The position numbers and the translations under genes are program-made. Under the pieces are notes generated by a model that was given only the letters and a program-made list of their open reading frames with translations, was not told the DNA's origin and searched no databases. Below, one piece after another: positions 25,447 to 34,938 of a DNA stretch of 64,000 nucleotides. Source of the stretch: Kordiimonadaceae bacterium (GTDB lineage: Bacteria; Pseudomonadota; Alphaproteobacteria; Sphingomonadales; Kordiimonadaceae); assembly GCA_017640725.1 (NCBI GenBank), contig JAEPQB010000004.1, positions 124,001-188,000 of the forward strand. The letters are read 5' to 3'. Every line of letters starts with the position of its first letter. Within the stretch, counting starts at the first letter, position 1.

Positions 25447-27339
25447 TTATTTACCCATGCGGTCCAAAATGGTCTCGGCTTCATCCATCAACCGGTTCAT
25501 GCGACTAATTAGCGTGGTGTATGGTTCCTCTGACGTCAGATCCACACCGGCGGATTGCAGAAGCGGGTGTGGATACTGTGAACCACCTGCCTTAAGTGTA
25601 TTTATATAGTCGTCGCGCGCGGTCTCATCACCTGCAAGCATGCGCTCAGCAAACATGGTTCCGCCTGAGATGCTGGTGGCATACTGATACACATAGAAAT
25701 TAAAGTAGAAATGCGGGATGTAAGCCCACTCGATTGCATAGGCTTCATCAATGTTCATCACACCTTCATCATGACCATGATATTTCTTGAGTAGATCAAG
25801 ATAAATTTCAGTCATACGTCGGCCAGACAATGCCTCTCCGGCCTCTGCCAATTCGTGAATTTTCAGCTCGAATTCCGCAAACATTGTTTGACGGAAGAAT
25901 GTGCCGCGAATGCCTTCCAGCGCGCGATCAATATAGTAGAGCCGTTCTTCATCAGATAGGTCTTTAGCCAGCATGAATTCCTGCAGCAAAACCTCATTGG
26001 TTGTCGACGCAAGTTCAGCGGTAAAAGTTGTGTAACTATATGTCTCATAGGGGTTATTGGCTCTGGCCAACAATGTGTGAACAGCATGCCCCCACTCGTG
26101 TGAGAAGGTGCTTACGTCTTCGAATCCCTTGTTATAATTAAGCAATACATAAGGGTGTACGTCATAGCCTGCGCCTTGCATATAGGCGCCCGACCGTTTC
26201 CCAGGTTGCGGATAAACATGCATCCAGTCGGCATTCAACCCGTCTTCCAAAAGTGTCAGATATTCCTCGCCAAATGGCTGCAAAGACTCGAGTGTCAGTC
26301 TTTTGGCTTCTTCAACGGAGAATTCTTTTTCGAGCTGGGTCGTCTCCGGATAAATGTCGTAATAATGCAGATCCGGAAGCCCCATCATGCGCTGACGCAG
26401 TTTTAGATAGCGATGCATTGAGGGCAGATTGTCATTGGCCGCTTTTACCAGCGCTCGATAAACGTCTGTGGGTACGTTACTGTTTGAAACCGCCTGATCG
26501 AGAGAATTTTCATACCCGCGCGACTTAGCCGTGAAAATGTGAGTTTTCACCAGCGTATCCAAGGTCTGACCGAACGGCGCTTCATAGGTTTTCCAAGTGT
26601 TCCAAAACGCGTCAAACACCTTTTTCCGGTCTTCGCGGTTTTGAACTGCGCGATACCGTGTATACGCCGCCTGATTTAGCGTAACCACTTGTTCGCTGGA
26701 CAGGGTCACTTTAGGCCAAGGAATGGCCGCGGTGCTCAAAAGTGAATAAATCCGCTGCGGACCGCCTAACACCTCACCCGCATTGGCAAGCACGCTCTCG
26801 GCTTCACCGCCAAGAGTGTATTGTTTTTGCCGCAGAATATCTCGTAGTTGAAATGCGTGTTTTGCCAGCCCACGTTCGTCTGCGATGTATTGCTCGATGG
26901 TTTCTTCACCAATGGCCAATATTTCAGGTGCGATGAAGGCTGTGGCCTGGCCAAGAGACGCAAACATACTGCGGGCAAGGCTAAGTCTTTCCTGACCCTC
27001 CGCATTTCGAAGATCTTCGTCGCCACCCAGCGAAGCATATATGAATACACGCGCCCCTTCTTTATTGATCGCCGAAATAGCGTCGAACGCAGTAAGAAGG
27101 CTCTGTGCGCTGTTGCCCAAGGTGCCTTCATATTGAGCAACGGTCTGGATTTCTGCGTTTATGCGCTCACGTTCTGCATTCCACGCGTCTAAGGATGGAT
27201 ATAGGTCAGCAAGATTCCATTCAATTTGCTGATCATCGCCATTCTGGGCATGGGCGGTAGGGGGCGCTACCGCAAGTCCGCTTACGGCTGCCAAAATGGT
27301 CAGTACAGAAGCTGACTGTTTAAAAAACTGAAGATTCAT
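25447..27339 (-). CDS. pepF: exported M3B oligoendopeptidase F
   Basis: A 630-residue zinc metallopeptidase of family M3 (oligoendopeptidase F). The active site is HEWGHAVHTLL at about residue 416, followed further on by the family's LASTTNEVLL and the downstream EWAYIPHFYFNFYVYQYATS. An N-terminal signal peptide (SVLTILAAVSGLAVAPPTAHA) precedes the mature protein, so it acts in the periplasm or outside, unlike most PepF proteins, which are cytosolic. It would trim short peptides from extracellular protein breakdown. It converges on the RTX protease gene, which makes a functional pairing attractive but unproven. Confidence 0.9.
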   Translation of the reverse strand: MNLQFFKQSASVLTILAAVSGLAVAPPTAHAQNGDDQQIEWNLADLYPSLDAWNAERERINAEIQTVAQYEGTLGNSAQSLLTAFDAISAINKEGARVFIYASLGGDEDLRNAEGQERLSLARSMFASLGQATAFIAPEILAIGEETIEQYIADERGLAKHAFQLRDILRQKQYTLGGEAESVLANAGEVLGGPQRIYSLLSTAAIPWPKVTLSSEQVVTLNQAAYTRYRAVQNREDRKKVFDAFWNTWKTYEAPFGQTLDTLVKTHIFTAKSRGYENSLDQAVSNSNVPTDVYRALVKAANDNLPSMHRYLKLRQRMMGLPDLHYYDIYPETTQLEKEFSVEEAKRLTLESLQPFGEEYLTLLEDGLNADWMHVYPQPGKRSGAYMQGAGYDVHPYVLLNYNKGFEDVSTFSHEWGHAVHTLLARANNPYETYSYTTFTAELASTTNEVLLQEFMLAKDLSDEERLYYIDRALEGIRGTFFRQTMFAEFELKIHELAEAGEALSGRRMTEIYLDLLKKYHGHDEGVMNIDEAYAIEWAYIPHFYFNFYVYQYATSISGGTMFAERMLAGDETARDDYINTLKAGGSQYPHPLLQSAGVDLTSEEPYTTLISRMNRLMDEAETILDRMGK

Positions 27340-27655
27340 TTTTTCCTCCCTGTAACAGTTTCTTAGTCTTATTCACGAAACATTAAGCAGATCAGTGACT
27401 AAATACCAGTGATCGGTTAGATTTAGTGCACGGCACGTAAAGCCCAGATAGCGTTTTTGTTACTGATAGAATGGTTTCGTGGCTGCATTAAATTGAGTAA
27501 GTTTCGAATGCTGCTCGGTGGAGAGCACGAATTTTGGTCTTGGGCAAACCCTTAGCGATGAGGTGCTGCCTTACGCGGATAATCCGTTGTTAGCTTTCTT
27601 GTCCGCAAGAAGGTGGAAGACCAGACCGTCTTTTTGGGGAGGATGGGCAATCACT
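27340..27655. other. 316-base intergenic region without a supported gene
   Basis: The gap separates the divergent pepF and cupredoxin-operon genes, so it must hold both promoters. The upstream in-frame extension of the cupredoxin gene (from 27518) has no signal peptide or ribosome site and I do not call it coding. I see no convincing RNA structure. Confidence 0.4.
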
Positions 27656-28324
27656 ATGGTTGCAAAAAAGAATATTCTGTCGAATGCCATTCGCATGGCA
27701 ACGAGTTTGGTAATTGGTTTTGCCGCATTTTCTGTAAATGCTGGCGACCTTGTCGTGACGGCCAAAAATACTGACGGAGACCCGTTGGAATTCACCGTTG
27801 TCCAATTGACGCCCAAGTTTGAAACTTCTTTGACATGGAGTGGCATGCTTAACGCAGAGATGCGTCAGCAAAATACATTGTTTCAACCTTTTGTTTTGCC
27901 AGTCAAAGTAGGAACTAGCGTCAGTTTTCCCAATTTGGACGAAGCGCGGCACCATGTGTACTCATTTTCGCGCGCAAAGCCCTTTGAATTGCGGCTCTAC
28001 GGCAAAGACGAATCAAATTCGATTACCTTTGATAATGCAGGCGTTGTCGCCCTCGGCTGCAATATTCACGACAATATGCTTGCTTACATATATGTCACCG
28101 AAGCGCCCATTTACTTAACCACCGGGCCCGACGGCACCATCACTTTTAGCGATTTGGAAAATGGCTCATATGAGTTGAGCGTGTGGCACCCTGGTCAAAA
28201 AGATAGGGATAATAGTGAAGCCTGGTCCGTCGATATCACCGGCGGACAGACCAATAGAGAGCTGACAGTTGACATGCGACGCGTCTGGGGGCAACAGCGC
28301 CAGCCAGCAGAGGGCCAGTACTGA
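27656..28324 (+). CDS. exported cupredoxin-like (methylamine-utilisation-type) protein
   Basis: A 222-residue exported protein. The start at 27656 puts a signal peptide first (MVAKKNILSNAIRMATSL then VIGFAAFSVNAGD). The mature region is a plastocyanin-like beta sandwich: HHVYSFSRAKPFELRLYG, then VALGCNIHDNMLAYIYV, where His and Cys are placed as copper ligands in blue copper proteins, with Met just after. The C-terminal part is a carboxypeptidase-regulatory-like Ig domain (FSDLENGSYELSVWHPGQ). Such proteins are often labelled methylamine utilisation protein although no methylamine genes are near. The following c-di-GMP gene starts one base after the stop, so this is the first gene of a three-gene operon. 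Confidence 0.78.
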   Translation: MVAKKNILSNAIRMATSLVIGFAAFSVNAGDLVVTAKNTDGDPLEFTVVQLTPKFETSLTWSGMLNAEMRQQNTLFQPFVLPVKVGTSVSFPNLDEARHHVYSFSRAKPFELRLYGKDESNSITFDNAGVVALGCNIHDNMLAYIYVTEAPIYLTTGPDGTITFSDLENGSYELSVWHPGQKDRDNSEAWSVDITGGQTNRELTVDMRRVWGQQRQPAEGQY

Positions 28325-28325
28325 C

Positions 28326-30656
28326 ATGGCTAAGATGCGCTTCCAGACCAAGCTGACGATCGTCTACGTTGCGCTGTTTTTGGCGGTGCAAAGCGTCATC
28401 ATTCTCGCGATCTATTCTTCGGTCACTCAAAATGTAAGGGATCAAATTAGAGACCAGTTGGCGGCGTCGGCTCGTGTGTTTGATCAATTGATTTCCAATC
28501 GAGTCGAGGTGTTTGGTTCGCGCGCGCAAGACATCTCGAAAGATTTTGGATTCCGCCAAGCTGTCGCAACCAGAGATCAGGCGACCATCGAAAGTGCATT
28601 GTTGAACCTGATTAATCGCTTGGACAACGATTCCGCTTTCGTGATCGATCTGGACGATGAGTTAGTTGCCATTGCCGGAGGAACGGCCATCGCAGAAAAC
28701 GCTGTCAATTTGCCCGACAGCCTCAAAGATGCCGCACAAAATGATGGCTATGCAGCCAGATTCGTAGCGATTGGGGGCGAAATATTCGAGATTGTTATCG
28801 CACCTGTTGAAGCGCCTGTAACCATTGGTTGGGTTGGCCTGGGTATTCGATTGGACCAACAGGTCGCAAGCGAATTGAAAGAATTGTCCCCAATTCAGCT
28901 CGAGTTGGCATTTACGTATGACAGTGATGCAGGGCATCAACTGGCTACTGCAACGTCTGACGAAGCACGCATGCGCGACTTTTTGCAAGCCCAACAAGGC
29001 CATGAGGTTGATGAGGAGTTTGAAGGCAGCTTTGCGGGCCAAGATTACATGATCCGCCGATTGCCTCTAGATGACAATTTTTCGGACGGCGAAAATGTTG
29101 ACGCTCTTTTATATTACTCAGTTGATGTGGGCCTCACGCCGTTCCAGTCACTGGTTATTGCTTTAGTGTCCATTTTGGCCGTTGGACTGTTGATGCTGTT
29201 TTTTGGCAGTTTGATTGTGGCGCGTGGAATTACCAGGCCTCTGCGCTCGTTAGCACGAGCTGCCCAAAAAATCTCGGACGGGGACTATCAGGAAGTGACC
29301 GCCCCTGCCAAGGATGAAGAGATTTCAAGGCTGACTGGCAGCTTTAATCAAATGATTACAGCGGTGCGAGAGCGTGAGGAGCGTATTACCTTCCAAGCCT
29401 GCCACGATAGCGATTCTGGTCTGCCTAATCGGGTATATTTCGAAGAACAAATCGTCGACATTTTGAACAAGAAACAGCCGTTCGCCCTTGGAGTGCTTGA
29501 AATTCAAGGCATTTCGGAATTGCGCGCGGTGCTGACACAAGAACATATGACCGAGATGGTCAGAGGCGTAGCTCATCGCCTGAACGGTATTAATATCAAT
29601 TATTTATCGCAGACATCCACGGACAGTTTTGTTTTTGCTCATTTTGATGAAAAAACTGCCGCAGCTTGCTGCGCCATGATCATCAACAGTTTCAACGACC
29701 CGTTGCCGATCGGCGACTTAATGATCGATTTGCGTGTCAGTGTTGGTCTGACCCGGTTCCCGCAAGACGCCGACAGCGTTTCCAGTTTGCTTCGGCATGC
29801 GAATTCGGCTCTTGATGGGGCTCGCGTCTCTGAGCAAGGCTATAGCTGGTATGATGCTGAACTGAGTGCGGCACAGAAAGACAAGCTTTCCATGATGAGT
29901 GATCTCAGGGAAGCAATTAGCTCTGGAGAGCTGAAATTCGCCTATCAGCCAAAACTTGATCTCGCCACAGGAAAAATTGCTTCGGTAGAGGCTTTGATGC
30001 GTTGGATTAGCCCCAGCAGGGGGTTTGTGCCGCCGGACGAATTTATATCCATGGCGGAAAAAACCGGCGATATTCGCAGGCTTACTGACTGGGCGTTGGA
30101 GACAGCAGTTCAGCAAGCCGCCGAATGGCGAAAACAAGGCCATGAAATTGCGGTGGCGGTGAATTTGTCTACCACCGACTTGATGAACAGCAAATTACCC
30201 AATCAGGTGTTGGATTTGTTGCGCAAACACGCGCTGCCCGCTTCCTTCCTTAAACTTGAAGTGACGGAAAGTGCTGTGATGCATGACATGTCAAGAGCGC
30301 TCGATGTGCTGAACATGTTAAGCGCTATGGGAATTTTTCTTTCCATCGACGACTACGGGACTGGCTACAGTTCACTGAGTTATATCAAGAGCTTGCCAGT
30401 GAGCGAGATTAAGATTGATAAGTCTTTTGTATTGAAACTCGCGGAAGACGAAGAAGACAAAATTTTGGTCCGCTCGACCATCGAACTGGCGCACAATTTG
30501 GGCATGCAAGTGACGGCAGAAGGCGTCGAAGACGAACAATCGTTGGGCCTTCTGAAGTCCTACGGCTGTAACACTTTGCAGGGCTATTATATTTGTCGTC
30601 CGGTGCCCAACGACGAGTTAATTGAGTTTATCAATGAGTTCGAGTATGCGGCTTAG
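28326..30656 (+). CDS. membrane sensor with HAMP, degenerate GGDEF and intact EAL domains
   Basis: A 776-residue membrane signalling protein; start ATG at 28326, one base after the cupredoxin stop. An N-terminal membrane segment (about 11-31) and another at about 275-298 enclose a periplasmic double-Cache-like sensor. HAMP follows (ARGITRPLRSLARAAQKISDGDY). The GGDEF domain (about 350-515) has TSTDSF where the signature should be, so cyclase activity is probably lost. The EAL domain has all expected residues: EALMRW with Glu555, the NLS asparagine, EVTES, DDYGTGYSS, KIDKSF, EGVE and QGYY. It should be an active c-di-GMP phosphodiesterase. It overlaps the next gene. The likely input is periplasmic and may come from the copper-type protein. 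Confidence 0.9.
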   Translation: MAKMRFQTKLTIVYVALFLAVQSVIILAIYSSVTQNVRDQIRDQLAASARVFDQLISNRVEVFGSRAQDISKDFGFRQAVATRDQATIESALLNLINRLDNDSAFVIDLDDELVAIAGGTAIAENAVNLPDSLKDAAQNDGYAARFVAIGGEIFEIVIAPVEAPVTIGWVGLGIRLDQQVASELKELSPIQLELAFTYDSDAGHQLATATSDEARMRDFLQAQQGHEVDEEFEGSFAGQDYMIRRLPLDDNFSDGENVDALLYYSVDVGLTPFQSLVIALVSILAVGLLMLFFGSLIVARGITRPLRSLARAAQKISDGDYQEVTAPAKDEEISRLTGSFNQMITAVREREERITFQACHDSDSGLPNRVYFEEQIVDILNKKQPFALGVLEIQGISELRAVLTQEHMTEMVRGVAHRLNGININYLSQTSTDSFVFAHFDEKTAAACCAMIINSFNDPLPIGDLMIDLRVSVGLTRFPQDADSVSSLLRHANSALDGARVSEQGYSWYDAELSAAQKDKLSMMSDLREAISSGELKFAYQPKLDLATGKIASVEALMRWISPSRGFVPPDEFISMAEKTGDIRRLTDWALETAVQQAAEWRKQGHEIAVAVNLSTTDLMNSKLPNQVLDLLRKHALPASFLKLEVTESAVMHDMSRALDVLNMLSAMGIFLSIDDYGTGYSSLSYIKSLPVSEIKIDKSFVLKLAEDEEDKILVRSTIELAHNLGMQVTAEGVEDEQSLGLLKSYGCNTLQGYYICRPVPNDELIEFINEFEYAA

Positions 30657-31920
30657 TCCTGTTTGCACAAAAATTTTTGGCATCATTACCACGTCAACAT
30701 TGTTGTCTTTGTCAAGCCACGCCCAAGACGGAGGACCAAAGGTAGATGTAGAGCTGTTTACTGACTTGCGACTTAGTCTGGCGGACGGTGAACCCACTTG
30801 GTTAGATAATTGGTTGGGAAAAGGCCGCTTCGGAGGTAACCTGGCGGGCAGCACACAGACGGACGTTGAAATAGCGGAAATCGCAGCTCTTTTTGATGTT
30901 GAGTTTAACTGGGAATGGTCAGCATTCGTTCACGCGAAATTTGACGAAATTCAAGATGGCCCAATTGATATCGTCGAGGCCTACTTAAAATACAATCCGA
31001 CGCCAAAATCGCGAGTGAGATACAGCTTCAGGGCAGGCTTGTTCTTTCCGCATATTTCCCGCGAAAATGTTGGCGTAGCTTGGTCCAGCCCCTACACGAT
31101 AACACCTTCTGCCATTAATTCGTGGGTAGGCGAGGAAATCCGAACGCTTGGCTTGGAGGCGAAAGCCAGCATTCGTGGTGAAACAAGCCAGCTTGACCTG
31201 ACAGCAGCGATATTCGGGTTCAACGATCCTGCGGGTACGTTGCTGGCGTTTCGCGGCTGGGCCCTGAATGATGTGAAAGGTGGTGCCTTCTCGCAACTGC
31301 CGTTGGCACCATTACCGCAAATTGGTCCTAATGGAACCTTTGTTGCCCAGCCCCTATGGGTCGAGCCGGTGGCAGAAATCGACGACAAGCCGGGTTTCTA
31401 TGGCGCCATTGACTGGACCTACGATCGCAATTGGAAACTTGGTGTATTCTATTATGACAATCGCGGCGATCCAGACGTTGTAAGAGATCAGCAGTATGGC
31501 TGGGATACGCGATTTTGGAACTTCTACGCCGAGGCGGACGTGTTACCCGGTATTCATATGATCACGCAATATATGTGGGGCAACACCAAGATGGGCGAGA
31601 TAAGACCAACTGGTACCCGTTATGTTGATGTCGATTTCGAGTCAGCTTTTGTTTTGGCAACGCATCGGTTCGGTTCACAGCGTGTGTCTGGCCGCTTCGA
31701 TTGGTTTCAGACAGAGGATTTTGCTTTTATTCAACGCGACAACAATAACGAAGCCGGGATTGCACTAACGGGAGCCTATTCAGTTGAGCTTGGCAGCCAA
31801 GACACATTGATAGCCGAGTATGTCTATATCGATAGCAAGCGGACGGCTCGCCGTGATATCGGCTTCGACCCAGAGCAAACGCAGAGTATTTTTCAAATAG
31901 CTTACAGGCGGCGCTTCTAA
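30634..31920 (+). CDS. porin-like outer-membrane beta-barrel protein
   Basis: A 428-residue exported protein with a signal peptide ending SSHAQDGG and many alternating aromatic strands through to a final aromatic-ended segment (IFQIAYRRRF), as in outer-membrane porins. A start at 30634 or 30646 is possible; both overlap the end of the sensor gene by about 11-23 bases, so it is the third gene of the same operon. I do not recognise a specific family. It may be an O/P-type or phosphate-selective-like porin. The partner genes suggest a role in uptake of the signal or of a metal. It ends four bases into the convergent modC gene. Confidence 0.65.
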   Translation: MSSSMRLSPVCTKIFGIITTSTLLSLSSHAQDGGPKVDVELFTDLRLSLADGEPTWLDNWLGKGRFGGNLAGSTQTDVEIAEIAALFDVEFNWEWSAFVHAKFDEIQDGPIDIVEAYLKYNPTPKSRVRYSFRAGLFFPHISRENVGVAWSSPYTITPSAINSWVGEEIRTLGLEAKASIRGETSQLDLTAAIFGFNDPAGTLLAFRGWALNDVKGGAFSQLPLAPLPQIGPNGTFVAQPLWVEPVAEIDDKPGFYGAIDWTYDRNWKLGVFYYDNRGDPDVVRDQQYGWDTRFWNFYAEADVLPGIHMITQYMWGNTKMGEIRPTGTRYVDVDFESAFVLATHRFGSQRVSGRFDWFQTEDFAFIQRDNNNEAGIALTGAYSVELGSQDTLIAEYVYIDSKRTARRDIGFDPEQTQSIFQIAYRRRF

Positions 31921-32987
31921 TCGGCGGGGCGGCAGTCTTTTACTGAAACTGCTTTGATCAAGGCAATAATCGACTGATTTTGCGTCAACTTCATGCGTTC
32001 AACAGTCTTGGTGGTTACGCGGCTTTCTATACTCAGGCCGCCGTCCACCAGTTCAAGTCCAATTTTAGCGATGTCGCCATCTGACTCGATGGACCTAATG
32101 ACACAATCGAGCTGGTTGAGAATACTGACGGAAGGGAGCTTTTCAGTGGATAGAGATATATCAGAAGCGAACACCCTAAGTGTTACCAAAGAACCATGTT
32201 CAATGGCAGTGCCTGCAACAAACAACTTCTGTTTCCCCAGTTGAACGACGGTCAAACCGTCTTGCAAGCCAATGACTTCACCGCGCACCAATTGGCCCGC
32301 ATCGGATAGCCCAAGAACTGCTGCGCAGCGGGGGTCTTGAACTACTTGCTCTAAACTGCCTTGAGTAAGTGTTTGCCCGTCAGCCATCAAAACGGCGTCG
32401 TCTGCCACACTCAGCAGATCCTCAAGCTGATGACTGATCAGAAGGACAGGAGTTTCTTTGTTTTGTGCCATTCTCGCAAAGTAAGGCAGAAGCTCTGCCC
32501 GCGCTTTTGGGTCCAGACCAGTCATTGGTTCATCAAGAATTATCAGGGCAGGGTTGCTGGCAAGTGCCCTGGCAATAGCCACCCGTCGTTTCTCGCCACC
32601 AGACAATTGTTCGGGTTTGCGGTCGAACAAGTCTTGGCACCCCATGGCTTTGGCGCTGTGAAGAATTGAGTCCTCCGTTGCGGAAGGCGCAAATCCAATA
32701 TTGTCGGCAACTGACAAATGAGGGAACAGCGATGTTTCTTGAGCAACCAGTGCCACACCGCGCTTGGCCGCCGGCACATTCACACTTTTTTTGCGGTTGA
32801 ACAGAAACTGCTCTCGAACACGGATCGTGCCACCAAGTGGTGTCTCAAGTCCGGCCAACAATCTGGCTAGTGTCGTTTTCCCAGCGCCTGATGGGCCGAT
32901 AAGCGCTGTGATGCCCGGCCCAAAAGAAAAGGACGCTCGAGCTTGTGAGCCATTTTGCTCCCATAAAATGTCCGCTTCCAACGTCAT
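31917..32987 (-). CDS. modC: molybdate ABC transporter ATPase
   Basis: A 356-residue ABC ATPase. It has Walker A GPSGAGKTT, the signature LSGGEKRRVAIARAL and Walker B LIILDEPMTGLD, then a C-terminal Mop/TOBE-like pair of beta domains (from about residue 280) as in ModC. Start at 32987 overlaps the modB stop as ATGA, which settles the start; the longer frame to 33032 is not needed. It would energise molybdate import. No periplasmic modA is next to it. The last bases overlap the convergent porin gene by four. Confidence 0.88.
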   Translation of the reverse strand: MTLEADILWEQNGSQARASFSFGPGITALIGPSGAGKTTLARLLAGLETPLGGTIRVREQFLFNRKKSVNVPAAKRGVALVAQETSLFPHLSVADNIGFAPSATEDSILHSAKAMGCQDLFDRKPEQLSGGEKRRVAIARALASNPALIILDEPMTGLDPKARAELLPYFARMAQNKETPVLLISHQLEDLLSVADDAVLMADGQTLTQGSLEQVVQDPRCAAVLGLSDAGQLVRGEVIGLQDGLTVVQLGKQKLFVAGTAIEHGSLVTLRVFASDISLSTEKLPSVSILNQLDCVIRSIESDGDIAKIGLELVDGGLSIESRVTTKTVERMKLTQNQSIIALIKAVSVKDCRPAD

Positions 32988-33676
32988 GCGTTGATCCGTC
33001 CTATCCGTCGCAGGTGCCGACGATGCATCCACTCTGAAACAAGTAAACTTCCGACGGCAGGAACAAGGCTAAGAATGGCAAGCCGCAATGCAGCAAATTC
33101 CCCACCAGGTACTTGTGACGCAGAGAAAATCGCCAAGGGCAGAGTCTGTGTCAGACCCGGAATGTTTGCAGCGAAGGTAATAGTGGCACCAAATTCACCA
33201 AGAGCGCGCGCAAATCCCAAAACGGCTGCTGAGGCAATGCCGGGAAACGCGAGGGGTAAACTTAAGCGGCGAAACAGAGCAAACCCCTCAACGCCCAGGG
33301 TTTTGGCCGCGTCGCGTAGTGCAGCAGGTTCAGTCTCAAAGGCTTGTCGCACAGCTCGCACCATCAAAGGCAGGGCCATAACGCCACTGGCAATTGCAGC
33401 GGCAATCCAGGTAAAGGCAGGATTTAATCCAAGTGCCTGTAGCCAGGCACCGAACTGATATTCGGCAGAGAACGTGACCAAAAGGAGAAAGCCCACAACA
33501 ACAGGCGGCACAATTAGTGGAATTTGAATAAGCGTGTCCACCAGTAACTTAAAGCGAGACTGAGTGCGCGCCAGCCAGTAGGCCAATGCAATGGCTAATG
33601 GCAATCCTGCGATGGTTGCGGTCAAAGCCACCCTGAGGCTCAGCAGAAGTGCATCAATTTCATACGGCTGAAGCAT
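32984..33676 (-). CDS. modB: molybdate ABC transporter permease
   Basis: A 230-residue membrane permease with five to six segments and the ABC interaction motif EPAALRDAAKTLGVEGFALFRRLSLPLAFP in the third cytosolic loop, as in ModB. The start at 33676 (MLQPYEIDALLLSLRVAL) places the first membrane segment directly and clears the metC stop at 33685; a longer frame from 33706 would overlap metC. Stop and modC start overlap. A tungstate or other oxyanion permease is an alternative. Confidence 0.88.
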   Translation of the reverse strand: MLQPYEIDALLLSLRVALTATIAGLPLAIALAYWLARTQSRFKLLVDTLIQIPLIVPPVVVGFLLLVTFSAEYQFGAWLQALGLNPAFTWIAAAIASGVMALPLMVRAVRQAFETEPAALRDAAKTLGVEGFALFRRLSLPLAFPGIASAAVLGFARALGEFGATITFAANIPGLTQTLPLAIFSASQVPGGEFAALRLAILSLVPAVGSLLVSEWMHRRHLRRIGRINA

Positions 33677-33684
33677 TAAGGGGT

Positions 33685-34866
33685 CTAGCTTTTGAATTGT
33701 CCACAAAATCGATCAAGCCCATCGGCAAGGTCCGCAATCAGGTCGTCAGTGTCCTCCAGGCCAATATGTAGCCGTAGGACCGGCCCAGGCGCTTTCCACT
33801 GTGTCGCGGACCGCGACCCTGCAGGATCGCTGGGCAAGATCAGGCTTTCGTACCCGCCCCAGCTAAAGCCCATTTTGAAGAGGCGCATGTGGTCCACCAT
33901 AGCTGCTGTATCGGGGTAATCGCCTTGAGTGAGTACGATTGAAAACAGACCACTGGAGCCTGAAAAGTCTCGTGCCCAAGTTGCGTGACCAGGACAGCTT
34001 TCAAATGCCGGGTGCAATATTTTGCTAACTGCCGGATGATCGTGAAGCCAAGCTGCGACTTTCAAAGCGTTTTCTTCGTGCGCTTTCATTCGAACACCCA
34101 GCGTGCGCAGTCCGCGCAACGTCAAAAAAGCGTCATCTGGCGAAACCATATGTCCCATTTGGTATGCGGTTCGACTGAGTTTCTTAAAAACTGCTCCGTT
34201 GGCGCTGGCACTGCCAATCATAGCGTCTGAATGACCGCCGAGGTATTTGGTGCAGGCTTCGACAGAGATATCCACGCCGTGCTCAAGTGGCTTGAAAAGA
34301 AGAGGGGTAGCCCAGGTGTTGTCGGCAATTGTCCTGATGTTGTGTTTTTTGGCTACAGCGACAATTGCCGGGATATCCTGAACTTCAAAGGTCAGCGAGC
34401 CGGGGCTTTCCACAACAATGACGGAAGTATTGGCTTTTACCAGTCCTTCGATATCAGAGCCCGCCATGGGGTCGTAATAATCAGTCGCCACATTCATGGA
34501 TTTCAACACACCATCTGCGAAACTGCGTGTTGGTTCGTATGCACTGTCCGTGATCAGGATATGATCGCCCGCTTTAACTTGTGATAGAATGGCGGTCGTG
34601 ACGGCGGCAATGCCACTTGGGAAGAGCATGGTGCCATCAGCACCCTCTAGCTCGCTAATCGCTTCCTCCAGCGACCATTGGGTCGGGGTACCTTTGCGCC
34701 CATAAAAAAGCTTTTTAGCCGTGGGGTCCGCCACCCGTTCCCTCAACTGTGCGTAGGTATCGAAAAGACAAGTGGAAGCACGATACACGGGAGGATTAAC
34801 AATCCCGTGGGTCCATTCTTTGCGCCTGCCAGCTGTAACGAGCTTGGTGTCTTTATTGTTGGTCAT
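33685..34866 (-). CDS. metC: cystathionine beta-lyase
   Basis: A 393-residue Cys/Met-metabolism PLP enzyme. The start MTNNKDTKLVTAGRRKEWTHG, the RASTCLFDTYAQ motif, the phosphate-binding FPSGIAAV and the Schiff-base lysine in ACTKYLGGHSD match MetC, which cleaves cystathionine to homocysteine. MetC in this family is close to cystathionine gamma-synthase, but the alphaproteobacterial MetC form (with RHPYKWTEG- or GWTHG-type N-terminus) fits better. It sits directly upstream of modB and downstream of sseA; shared sulfur metabolism with sseA is plausible. Confidence 0.88.
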   Translation of the reverse strand: MTNNKDTKLVTAGRRKEWTHGIVNPPVYRASTCLFDTYAQLRERVADPTAKKLFYGRKGTPTQWSLEEAISELEGADGTMLFPSGIAAVTTAILSQVKAGDHILITDSAYEPTRSFADGVLKSMNVATDYYDPMAGSDIEGLVKANTSVIVVESPGSLTFEVQDIPAIVAVAKKHNIRTIADNTWATPLLFKPLEHGVDISVEACTKYLGGHSDAMIGSASANGAVFKKLSRTAYQMGHMVSPDDAFLTLRGLRTLGVRMKAHEENALKVAAWLHDHPAVSKILHPAFESCPGHATWARDFSGSSGLFSIVLTQGDYPDTAAMVDHMRLFKMGFSWGGYESLILPSDPAGSRSATQWKAPGPVLRLHIGLEDTDDLIADLADGLDRFCGQFKS

Positions 34867-34938
34867 CGATGTCTCCGTCGGCTGTCGGCGATTAGACTAT
34901 TGAGTAAGCGCTTAAGCTGCAACGAGAATTGAGGGGGG

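Noticed and set aside
27518-27655. N-terminal extension of the cupredoxin-like gene
   Set aside because: It would bury the signal peptide 46 residues inside the protein and lacks a ribosome site.
28326-30656. Diguanylate cyclase activity of the GGDEF domain
   Set aside because: The signature is replaced by TSTDSF, so cyclase activity is unlikely even though the domain fold is present.
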